NCBI GenBank assembly: GCA_034096865.1
Contig: JAWQFJ010002866.1
Location: forward strand, 25,001 to 89,000
Direction of reading: 5' to 3'
Length of the DNA: 64,000 bases
Source of the DNA: Theodoxus fluviatilis
Taxonomy: Eukaryota; Mollusca; Gastropoda; Cycloneritida; Neritidae
Positions 54,033 through 64,000 of this stretch are shown one piece after another. The number at the start of each line of letters is the position of its first letter. Position 1 is the stretch's first letter. The notes below the pieces were generated by a model that saw only the letters and a program-made list of their open reading frames with translations, did no database searches and was not told the origin of the DNA. The translations under genes and the position numbers were made by a program.

Positions 54033-57000
54033 AGGGAGTGTGAAGGAGAGAGGAAGAGGGAGGAAGAGGGAGAGAGAAGGAGAGAGGAAGAGGGAAGGAG
54101 AGAGGAAGAGGGAAGGAGAGAGGAAGAGGGAAGGAGAGAGGAAGAGGGAAGGAGAGAGGAAGAGGGAGAGATGAAGAGGGAGAGATGGAGGGAAGGAGAG
54201 AGGAAGAGCAAAGGATAAAGGAAGAGGGAAGAGGAAGAGAGGAAGAGGAAGAGAGAGAGGAGAGAGAGAAGGAGAGAGAGAGAGAACAAATGTTATATCT
54301 CATGAACTGAATGAGGTCATACAAGACATAGAATACACCTCTGCAGCAAAGTAACTTGGCCAGCATCAGCAGCATCCAGATACCAAGAGTAAGTCGACAC
54401 AGTTTTATGTCATGGTGGAAAACTCTACACAAAGAAAACCAGGTAATTTCTGCAGACAATAGAAAAAGAAATTGTGCCAGAAATTGGTTACTTCCTTACA
54501 CTAGAGATGATGGTACACCCCTCATTTTAAGGTGAAATGGAACGTAGTATTATGCTGTATTTGATGGCTCCAATGGGGGAAAAAAAATCAAAACATAATC
54601 GACAGTCTGGGACAGAAAGAATGCACGTCTTATCTGTCAACCTTGTTGATTCTTCAACTAAGGTAATTCAAGTCAAAAGTCAATTTTCTAGTTGGCTCCA
54701 TTCAATGTGTGCTAGTGGCTCCCCTCCCCTCTCTGTGTTTCACACTGATTGTTTTCCACCTGCGAAAGAAAACCACAAAGGATTTTTATGGACTTGCCTC
54801 ACCTATGATGAAATACTTGTTAATAATAGTACCAGTATATAGTTTTCAAGTTTGTTAGTTTGTATGGGTTATATTCTTACATGGGAACAATATAATTAAA
54901 TACATTTTGCAAAGGCTAGCAATCATGAGAATCCACAAAAAACTTAAGCTTACTAGTCTAAATGAATAAAACATAATGCTGTTCGTCCTTATATTCTTAT
55001 CAGAGCAGCAGTACAGAACACTGCATTTCATGCAAGCTTTTAAGACAACAGTTGATTAGGAATAAAGGAGAGGCAAGTTGTACATGTTTTAATACCTGGA
55101 ATCCACAACAGCTGTTGACAGCTGTCTTATCTCTGGAAGCAGGGACAAAAAGCACAATCTAAACACGCAGTCAGTTCCAGATGAATAGAGAAACGATGGT
55201 GACAACCCATCAGCTTTCCAGAGAGAGAGAGAGTGAGCAACAGGATCTTTTTTGTCTCGCACAGGGGAGTGGAATGCAAACACTGATTTGAGAAGAGTGA
55301 ACAAACCAGTGCTCAACATGATTACACCACCATGTTAGACTATCTATCTAGTGTAAAAAGGAAGTAACGTTATTTTATACCTTCTACAACTGTTCGTGAG
55401 TTTTAGCAGAAAAAAAGAAATGATTTTCATACTATCATGGACACAAACTTTCTTAAGTTAATATGCCTTTATCACAGCACAACAAAAAATGATTATACAC
55501 CTGTGGTTAAAGTGCTCAAAATTCCCCCAATTTAATGTACCACTGTGCTCAATCACCTTACACAGTTCTCATCAGGTACTTAACAGTTTCAGTCTGTTTG
55601 GAAGGATGATTTAATTAATGTAATGCATCACCATCACCTATAACCTCATAATATAAAAAAAGGTATAAAATGAGACCAAAGCATAGCATAGCAACTGCAC
55701 GCTTTGTCAATACACACTGAAGTACATAATACAATATGCATAAGCTGCTATGTAGAGAACTGTACAGGCATCCAGTAAAGCGAAAAATGATAGGACTATC
55801 GACATATAAAAAACAATTAATTTGGCAAATGCTGAAAAAAGAGCTATGTACACCTCTGTCCAAGACATAGATACCGAAAGACAAAATATCGAGCTTTGGG
55901 TCAGCCCTGGGAAAGATGAAGCCATGAATCTCATGGGCCAAGAACAAAGTCTTCCCCTTCAGATCACAGGGGCAGAGGTTACCTTCTCTTTCTCATTGGA
56001 CAGAGAGTCAACATGACAGTGGAATGAGAACTGACTGTTAGAGACAGAGGAACTGTGAGTCATACCACACCTCAAAAAGCAGATGAAAAGTCCACAGAGA
56101 CTCATGAAGAGGAACAAATACTCATAACAATACAATAGCAAACATATATGAAGAATTCATAAAACAATCACTTCAGAAACCAACAAACTTCTGCCTTGGT
56201 CACATTTGGATTATCACATAATAAAATACTGATGATAAATAAACACTCATTGATTATGATTATGGAACAGAGATAGGATTTCTTGACTGACATATACTAT
56301 AAAGACAATGGGATTTCCATTGTAACAGAAATTTTACTTTATAAACAGTTGGGTTCATCCATAAAAACAACCCTATCCTGTCCAACAATGGAATCAATGC
56401 AATTGAAAATGAAGGAATGACATGGAAGTCCAAACAATAATCCATCCCACAGGACACACGTTTGATAAGACACCTTTGGGTTCCTTTAAATACAGTAAGT
56501 AGTCGTAAATGCATGAACTGTTTCTATGATGACAACCTGCATGCACAGAATTGAATTAAATCTTTTCCTTTACTTCTCTATCTCCCTACAAATTACATGT
56601 CCACTATACATTCATACATACATAAAGAAAACATTCTAGAGCTCTGCTATAGAGAAAAGTGACCACATATAGAGATGCTAAAAATGGAAGATACTGTACT
56701 ATTCAGAGTTCTATTGCTCAATACAGTAAACATGGAATAGATTCCTACAAATCTGCTCTTTCTCAAACACTAACACAGATGAACTGCAGTCATCACTTGG
56801 CAAACATGTGTCACAGCGTTGTTGGAAACAGTTTTTACAGACTGGAATCACGGGAAAAGTTTTGAACATTTCACTTTGTAAAAAAAGAGGAACAAAATTG
56901 CACATTCAATGAAGACATGCATCAGTTGTAAGAGGTAACATTCTCATGGAATGTCATCACATTAATACATGGCTGTTATTGCGATGCCACCCTATCATAT

Positions 57001-58537
57001 CCTTGGATAATGCTATGCACTTCTTTCGAGAGAATGAACCTGTCGAAAAGTGAGCTCCTACAACAACAACTATTCACTAGGGAGGGATATTCAGGGCAGC
57101 AGACTATGTCCCTGTCAGTACAATACATCACAGGACTCCATCACTTCAAATATCTAACACTGTCCATACAGTCTTAAGCATCAAAGCCACGACCCAGAAT
57201 CCTTCTCATCACAAATAAAACCAACCACTGTGCGTATGACTCACTGCCCTTCCACTCCATACAGACACACACACACACATATGCAGGCATGCAAATATAT
57301 ACACACACACACGCACAGAGGCATACACAAGCATGCACACATTCAAAACAATCACACAGCACACACTTTCTATATAGTGGCAGCAATCTCCCTGAAATTC
57401 TAAGTCACAAAACAGATAGTACTGTGTAGCCATCCCTCAGCAGGACATGCCAATACCAGTTGTGCATCGAAACCACATTCTGAAATGTAACTCCATTTCC
57501 ATTGCACGAAAGTCAAGAGATCCACAAGGGGATAGAAAGAGACAGAGGGCTGCATTGATGCAATTCAAAACCTGTGATGTCTCCATCTATACAGCTTCCA
57601 AAACCAAACATTCTTCCAAATACTTCTAGTACTTGGTACCAGGTCTCTGCATTTCATCTGTCAAAGTTTGTGGAAACGTGGATTTGTAGTTGAAGCGAGT
57701 CATACAAAATTCTCCACCTTACCAATCTGTGCCTAGGCAATGTTAGGCAGCCTCAGACTTCAGCTCCCTTCTATTACCTGATGAGACAAGTATTTCATTT
57801 CATTTCTACTGGTGGGTCCAAGACATGCATGGACAACTGTCCTTGTTACCTGACAACCCAAGACTTGCATGCATATCTGACTGCTGAGATCAAACATGCA
57901 CAGAAAACCATATTGTAACTGCTTCCTGACTGTGCAGGTACATGACCAACATGCTCAACTTCCAAGATTCTCATCCTGAGCTTGAGAATATTCCCATCCA
58001 GCTGACTTCCAGTTGAAACCTTCCCTACACCTGCCATTGGTACCACAAAGCAGATTCCACATCACATGTCTTTCACCTATCAACACTGCCTAGGCATGCT
58101 GAACTTATTCCCTGAAGCTGTTGCTTACTACATTCGAATGTGTGGAACTGACAACTCTTCCATGCATTACACTCTCCATGGAGCCGATTCTAAGCTGGAC
58201 CACTCCTCTGAGCCAACACTGTGAGTTAGATAAACCTGCCAGGCCTGCCACCCTCTCCACTCTGCCCAGCAAAGAGAGGCCTCTGACATTCTTGGGATGA
58301 CACATCCTTGCATTATGCTCATCAAATACCTGCTGCTGTCCAACAAACGGTCCCTACCGCAAGCACCTCTGCTTCCCCTCGATTTATGCAGGATTCAAAC
58401 CCCTTGCAGCCAGTACAAAGGCTGTTACTTGTAGAGACGCAGCAGATGCAAGGAGTCACTAACCAGTCAGAAAGCAGGAGGACTGGCAATTTCATGCATC
58501 AGAGCAAACATTCACAAGACTACTCCGTTCTAGTCCT
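51111..58537. other. 7.4-kb region without a recognised gene
   Basis: AT-rich, no long frame outside simple repeats and no transposon family recognised. Holds a 750-bp GA-rich tract (53540-54290). Sequence nearest 58537 is presumably the 3' UTR of Unc-13, but its end cannot be placed. A short Cys-rich frame near 51660-51850 looks like chance or an old LINE remnant. Confidence 0.55.
53540..54290. repeat. Long polypurine tract (GA)n/(GGGA)n/(GGAA)n
   Basis: About 750 bp of nearly uninterrupted purine on the + strand with local sub-repeats such as GGAAGGAGAGAGGAAGAG repeated around 54070-54165. Confidence 0.95.
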
Positions 58538-58826
58538 TCAAGACACAACTTCCTCCATGTGCCGGCACTCTGACTTGAGCTTGACAAACTCTTTGGCCAC
58601 TTCGTCGTTGGTGCGCTGGGAGAGGATGCGGAGGATGGTCCAACCAGTCTCATCCAGGTGCACACGGCGACCCAGTGAACACCAGCATGCACAGCTGCCT
58701 TGCTCGACAATGTCTCGCAGCTGCATCACCGCAACCCCAATCAGCCTGTCCTCTCGAGCAAAGAAGTAGTCCTTCACGCAGATGTGCAGCTCATATGCAT
58801 CAGGATCATCCTCGTTACCCAAAATG
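58538..58826 (-). CDS. unc-13: Unc-13 terminal coding exon (C2C domain end)
   Basis: Completes Phe with one base and encodes [13 protein letters not shown] through the conserved [19 protein letters not shown] and a short variable tail ending VVS. Acceptor is TTCTTTACAG on the minus strand. Confidence 0.96.
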
Positions 58827-59235
58827 CTGTAAAGAAGAAAGAAAAATTCAACACTGAGCCAAAAAAACTCATGTTCACACAGGCCAGAATGTTGCAGGGT
58901 AAAGTATCAACATTGATCAAAGTATCTTCCTGCTGTTCAAACGTTGCAAGGTAGACACTGAATGTGATCAGATCATCTATGTTCTAGTGGGGCTTGGATG
59001 TCAGGATATTATCTGTAAAATATTAAAATACATATTTCAAGATTTTGGTTTTTAAAATAATGTTACTTGTGGTAACAAAGTGATATCTAGAACAGCAACA
59101 CTGAATTCAATTAGATCATTATATGTTCTTGTGTCATTCTGATGGCAGAATATACTACATTATTTGTCACACATTCAAAAAGGTATATTTGAAGTATTCT
59201 TGATAACAAAATTACATTTGTAATATTACAAGATA

Positions 59236-59302
<67 letters not shown>

Positions 59303-62300
59303 AACAGACACAGAAAGAGAGGGGAAAAAACCTATTCTACAGAGAGTCTAAGATGCACAGAGAGAGGAAGAGAGAGAGAGGGGAGGGGGGGGGGGGGGGG
59401 GAGAGAGAGAGAAAGAGAGAGAGACAGATTAAAAAACCAGACACATAGAAAGAGAGGAAAAAACCCACCCTATTCTACAGAGACTCCAAGATGCAGAGAG
59501 AGAGGGAGACTGAGAGTGTACATACAAGTGGAAGGTCTCGTTGTACTTGGGAGACCAGTTGTTGGACTTGGTCTTGGTGGCGTGCCTCCGCTTCTTGTCA
59601 CTCAAGTGGGGGCCGATCATGTTGACCTCCACGAAAGGTCGGAACATCCCAGTTGTTACCCACTTCAAGTCATTGGCCGCCACCACTGTAAAGCCATTGG
59701 TTGATCCAAGTCAGAATGCATAGCTCCTCTCAGTCCAGCACGTGGACATCAAGTATCCCACCAAATCATTACTACAGGAATATCAAGTGTCCCACCAAAT
59801 CACTACTACAGGAATATCAAATATGCCACCAAATCATTATTTACAGGGATATCAAATATCCCACCAAATCATTATTTACCTGCAGGGACATCAAATACCC
59901 CACCAAATCACTACTACAGGAACATCAAATATCCCACCAAATCATTATTACAGGGATATCAAATATCCCACCAAATCATTACTACAGGGATATCAAATAC
60001 CCCATCAAATCATTACTACAGGAACATCAAGTATCCCACCAAATCATTACTGCAGGAATATCAAGTATCCTACCAAATCAATAATTATAGAGATATCAAA
60101 TATCTCACCAAATCATTTGCAGGAATATCAAATATCCAACCAAATCATTACTACAGGAATATCAAATATCTCACCAAATCATTATTTACCTGCAGGGATA
60201 TCAAATATCCCACCAAATTATTACTACAGGGATATCAAATATCCCACTGATTCATTATTTACCTGCAGGGACATCAAATATCCCACAAATCATTACTACA
60301 GGAACATCAAATATCCCACCAAATCATTATTACAGGGACATCAAATATCCCACAAATCATTATTACAGGGACATCAAATATCCCACCAAATTATTACTAC
60401 AGGGATATCAAATATCCCACCGATTCATTATTTATCTGCAGGGACATCAAATATCCCACCAGATCATTACTACAGGGATATCAAATATCCCACCAAATCA
60501 TTATTACAGGGACATCAAATATCCCACCAAATCATTACTACAGGGACATCAAATATCCCACCAGATCATTACTACAGGGACATCAAATATCCCACCAAAT
60601 CATTACTACAGGGACATCAAATATCCCACCAGATCATTACTACAGGGATATCAAATATCCCACCAAATCATTATTACAGGGACATCAAATATCCCACCAA
60701 ATCATTATTTACCTGTAGGGATATCAAATATCCCACGGAATCATTTCTACAGGGATATTATATATCCCTCCGATTCATTATTTACCTGTAGGGATATCAA
60801 ATATCCCACCAAATCAATACTCCAGGGATATCAAATATCCCACCAAATCATTATTACAGGGACATCAAATATCCCACCAAATCATTACTACAGGAATATC
60901 AAGTATCTTACCAAATCATTATTTATAGAGATATCAAATATCTCATCAAATCATTTGCAGGAATATCAAATATCCCACCAAATCATTACTACAGGAATAT
61001 CAAATATCCCACCAAATCCTTATTTACCTGTAGGGATATCAAATATCACACGGAATCATTACTACAGGGATATCAAATATCCCACCAATTCATTATTTAC
61101 CTGTAGGTATATCAAATATCCCACCAAATCATTATTTACCTGTAGGGATATCAAATATCCCACAGAATCATTACTACAGGGACATCAAATATCCCACCAA
61201 ATCATTACTACAGGGATATCAAATATCCCACCAAATCATTACTACAGGAACATCAAATATCCCACCATATCATTATTTACCTGCAGGGAATCAAATATCC
61301 CACCAAATCATTACTACAGGAATATCAAATATCCCACCAAATCATTATTTACCTGTAGGGATATCAAATACCCCATGGAATCATTACTACAGGGATATCA
61401 TATATCCCACCAATTCATTATTTACCTGTAGGGAATCAAATATCCCACCAAATCATTATTTACAGGGATATCAAATATCCCACCAAATCATTACTACAGG
61501 AACATCAAATATCCCACCAAATCATTACTACAGGAACATCAAATATCTCACCAAATCATTATTACAGGGACATCAACTATCCCACCAAATCATTATTGCA
61601 GGGATATCAAATATCCCACCAAATCATTATTGCAGGAACATCAAATATCCCACCAAATCATTACTACAGGAATATCAAGTACCCAGCAAAATAATTACTA
61701 AAGGAATATCAAATATCCCACCAAATCATTATATACAAGGATATCAAATATCCCACCCCACTGCAAAATAGCTATCAGACAGATATCAAATATCACACCA
61801 AGTCATTATATACAAGGATATCAAATATCCCACCCCACTGCAAAATAGCTATCAGACAGATATCAAACACCACACCAAGTCATTATATACAAGGATATCA
61901 AATATCACACCAAGTCAGTAGGAGCACTGATATAAAATATCATTCAGTAACAATCAAATCATTTTGGTTATTATTTATCACATTCAATCACTGACATGGA
62001 TTTTAAATATAGAAGCTGGTATATTAGGAGCAGTGTATTTCAATTTTGAAAATACAGATAAGTATATCAACAACATGGAGGCCACCAATCAGGGGAGTTG
62101 ACTCTTATTGCTCACAATTACTTCCCCTATTAAAGTCCACCCATCATCCCAAAATCCACTGAGGCCTGCAACGTTTCATTTCTCTGCCTTCAGATGTGAA
62201 GCCAATGCAACATGGAGACTACTCACCCTTCACAGTGACCTTGTGTTCCCCAGTGCCAGGATGCGTGAAGAGGTCCACCTGAATGGACACTTCTCCCACA

Positions 62301-63023
62301 GGGTCCTCAATGCTGGGCTGGTCTGACGACAGAGAATGAATGAATGAATGAATGAATGAAATGAATGAATGATTGGATAAATGAAATGAAATGAATGAAT
62401 GAATTTTACAGCCTTTCAGCCTTTGTAGGTTATGTAAAGTTATTGACCAAAAAAAAGCAACAACAACAAAGCTGGTTAGAATAAGAGCAATTCAAGTTTT
62501 GATTTTCCTACTTATTCTTATTCTTCATTTAGGAACCTTATAGGGAGACACACTTTTGTTCATTTTTAATCCACAACCCACAGATGGTAAAACAGAGACA
62601 AAGAATTCTACCAAAGCCTCACATAATTATGGGATGCAAAATAAAAGTTGTGTGTGTGGTTTTTTTTTGTGATCAGAGGGACCTGAGGCAAGCAGCACTT
62701 TAGATTGCATGTGCGCACAACCAAACTGTGCCAGTACACGAGAATCTCCGAAATGTTAGTTTGAGAGGCAAAGACGAGTGCAATGCTTCAAACAGCAAAG
62801 TCGTACTGTCTGTGTGTTTTTCTCTGTGTCTGTCTGCCTGGCAATACATGTCTCTTTGTCAGCCTGGAGTCAGTCAGATCATGTGTGTGTGTGTGTGTGT
62901 TTGTTCATGCATGTGTGTGTGTGTGTGTGTGTGTCATCTGTGTATGTGCTTGTTGTGTTTTTATATGTGTCTGGGTCTGTCAATTCATTTTTCTGAACAT
63001 ATGCTCACATGCATGCATGCATG

Positions 63024-63074
<51 letters not shown>

Positions 63075-63339
63075 CACACTTTGCTCTCTCACCTAGATGC
63101 CAGCTCTCCTCACCTTGCTGTGTCTGGGTGCTGACGAAGGTCTTGATGAGGGTGTCAGTGGTCTGCGTGTACAGGGACAGGGCATAGCGCAGCGACTGCA
63201 GCTCTGGGGACTTGTCCAGGAAGGTTTTCTTCAGGCCCTGACCACCAGCATGGAAGTACTGCTTGATAGTGTCCAATGCCATGTCCAGCACTGCACACTG
63301 TTTGGGACTCAAGTTCTTCTCCGCCTCCTTTGAGATGTC
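58538..63339 (-). CDS. unc-13: Unc-13 (Munc13) C-terminal four coding exons
   Basis: Unc-13 primes synaptic vesicles at the presynaptic active zone by opening syntaxin through its MUN domain. Coding exons in order: 63339-63114, 62322-62227, 59685-59526 and 58826-58538 (TGA at 58540-58538). All introns are GT-AG and phases fit (0/1, 1/1, 1/2, 2/stop). The first exon ends the MUN domain ([39 protein letters not shown]). The second links to the C2C domain ([24 protein letters not shown]). The third has [29 protein letters not shown] and WSPKYNETF. The fourth has [40 protein letters not shown] and [13 protein letters not shown]. As in other Unc13 proteins the C2C domain is expected not to bind calcium. 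Upstream exons lie beyond 64000. Identification is secure. Confidence 0.96.
58827..59525 (-). other. Unc-13 intron with (GA)n arrays
   Basis: Two GA-rich arrays (59239-59298 and about 59360-59425) with a G-run between them; the rest is AT-rich and unremarkable. Confidence 0.85.
59526..59685 (-). CDS. unc-13: Unc-13 coding exon (C2C domain start)
   Basis: [20 protein letters not shown] and [20 protein letters not shown], ending NETFH; phase 1 to phase 2, acceptor GGCTTTACAG, donor CACTT/GTATGT. Confidence 0.96.
59686..62226 (-). other. Unc-13 intron dominated by a minisatellite
   Basis: A 2.5-kb intron, of which 59740-61920 is a tandem array. The remainder (61921-62226) is AT-rich. Confidence 0.9.
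59740..61920. repeat. Unc-13 intron minisatellite, about 65 units of roughly 33 bp
   Basis: The + strand unit is ATCAAATATCCCACCAAATC then ATTACTACAGGG, with TATT/CATT and ACAGGGA/ACAGGAA variants. About every fifth unit carries a longer ATTATTTACCTGYAGGG form. The last part (61740-61920) has a different sub-repeat, CACTGCAAAATAGCTATCAG. Long open frames in the array are repeat translations only. Confidence 0.95.
62227..62322 (-). CDS. unc-13: Unc-13 coding exon (MUN to C2C linker)
   Basis: Ninety-six bases: [20 protein letters not shown] then [11 protein letters not shown], phase 1 to phase 1. Donor is AAGG/GTGAGT, acceptor CTGTCGTCAG. Confidence 0.95.
62323..63113 (-). other. Unc-13 intron with AATG, GT and CA microsatellites
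   Basis: (AATG)n at 62335-62402; a partial SINE-like repeat (about 62385-62450, TTTTACAGCC and CAGCCTTTGTAGGTTATGTA); (GT)n at 62883-62935; TGCATGCATGCATGCA then (CA)n at 63003-63072. Confidence 0.85.
63114..63339 (-). CDS. unc-13: Unc-13 coding exon (end of MUN domain)
   Basis: [18 protein letters not shown], then [20 protein letters not shown] and [16 protein letters not shown]; phase 0 to phase 1. Acceptor GTGGTGCAG, donor CAAG/GTGAGG. Confidence 0.96.
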
Positions 63340-64000
63340 CTGCACCACAGGAAGGCAGACACTGGGAGTGAGCGATGCAAGCCATAGAGCATAATTCTCA
63401 AATGCTGCATTGGATTAACTGTGCACATGCCTGAGACAAGAAGCTAGGAATTATGGTTACCCCATGAAAAATTTAAGTATGGATGGATAATGTTTGCTGA
63501 TTTTTGTTTTAACAGGTTTCAGGTAAATTAAGATTTTTTTTCATCAGCTTACTTGAGAAGTGCAGTTGGGATACAGATATGGTGTACATAGCAGATTCAT
63601 TCAAATTCGTTCTCAAAAGGGCTTATCAAAGCATAATGTTTACTTTTTAAAAATAAAAGAAAGCAACGTGAATTTTACAAAGTTAACAATGGTCAGTTGT
63701 AGAGCTTAATGCCTATCCTTGACAGAATCCTTTATCTGAGTGTGCTGAAAAACAGAATCCAGCAAAGAACATCGCAGATCAAACAGTCAATGAATTGAAT
63801 ATCTTTAAAACTATCACGTTCAATACACTATATAAAACAGTTCACACCAGAAGCCATGAAAAACAAAAATGTAACAATCTAGCCAGTCCCAATGGTAGAC
63901 TGATGATTTAATCTAATGTGAAAAATGTCAAAACCAAGCCTACAAAATGTCGATACAAAACACACTTATGGTGATGTTTCTTACAGATGATGTGAATACA
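63340..64000 (-). other. Unc-13 intron, nothing recognised
   Basis: AT-rich; no further MUN exon was found before the window ends. Confidence 0.65.

Noticed and set aside
57174..57433. Cys/Val-rich small secreted protein candidate on the minus strand
   Set aside because: Driven by a short CA/GT repeat (57260-57340); no signal sequence or family resemblance.
59742..60791. A 349-codon + strand frame reading [12 protein letters not shown] repeats
   Set aside because: It is the Unc-13 intron minisatellite read in one frame; no protein-like composition and the gene is on the other strand.
59740..61920. Regular 33-bp repeats resembling a CRISPR array
   Set aside because: Units are contiguous with no unique spacers, there are no cas genes, and the host DNA is animal.

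Overview
This is animal nuclear DNA: split genes with GT-AG introns, host proteins of metazoan families (the adaptor Shc, the zinc-knuckle protein ZCCHC9, the synaptic-vesicle priming protein Unc-13), long microsatellites and many classes of transposable element. The mix of large GA/CA/CT arrays, Penelope, CR1/L2-like and RTE-like elements, and dispersed AGGTCA-rich repeats suggests a mollusc, probably a gastropod. That is an inference from style and was not tested by any search.

Layout. 1.6-11.9 kb (+): the last eight coding exons of a Shc adaptor (end of the PTB domain, CH1 linker with pYxN motifs, whole SH2 domain), with an antisense CR1/L2-like LINE in the intron that splits the SH2 domain. 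11.9-16.8 kb: probable long 3' UTR or spacer. 16.8-24.4 kb (-): a complete five-exon ZCCHC9 gene, tail to tail with Shc. Its first intron is mostly a minisatellite whose unit matches the gene's own exon 2 splice acceptor. 24.4-28.1 kb: spacer with a 48-bp tandem array. 28.1-33.7 kb (-): a very young LTR retrotransposon with a gag-protease ORF and no reverse transcriptase. 35.9 kb: a tRNA-Glu(TTC) gene and a tandem copy of its 3' half. 36.4-50.7 kb: a transposon graveyard of insertions nested in one another. These include a Penelope-like element in an RTE-like LINE, a TIR-transposon cluster and a SINE-like repeat in a LINE with an R2-type C-terminus, a TTAA-flanked Kolobok-like transposon in another LINE, a foldback element and a 2.8-kb RTE-like LINE with a 10-bp target duplication. 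51.1-58.5 kb: no recognisable gene. 58.5-63.3 kb (-): the last four coding exons of Unc-13 (end of the MUN domain and the C2C domain), with a 2.2-kb minisatellite in one intron.

The three host genes belong to different processes (receptor tyrosine kinase signalling, nuclear RNA biology, neurotransmitter release) and I see no functional cluster. The most unusual signals are structural. The ZCCHC9 array appears to have grown out of a functional 3' splice site, and the Unc-13 array has many AG/GT junctions on its sense strand. Several nested insertions have target duplications whose removal restores the interrupted host reading frame, or whose unfilled site is visible in a paralogous copy within the window. 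Exon boundaries were set by eye from splice consensus, phase continuity and remembered family architecture. Family assignments of transposons are by motif only.
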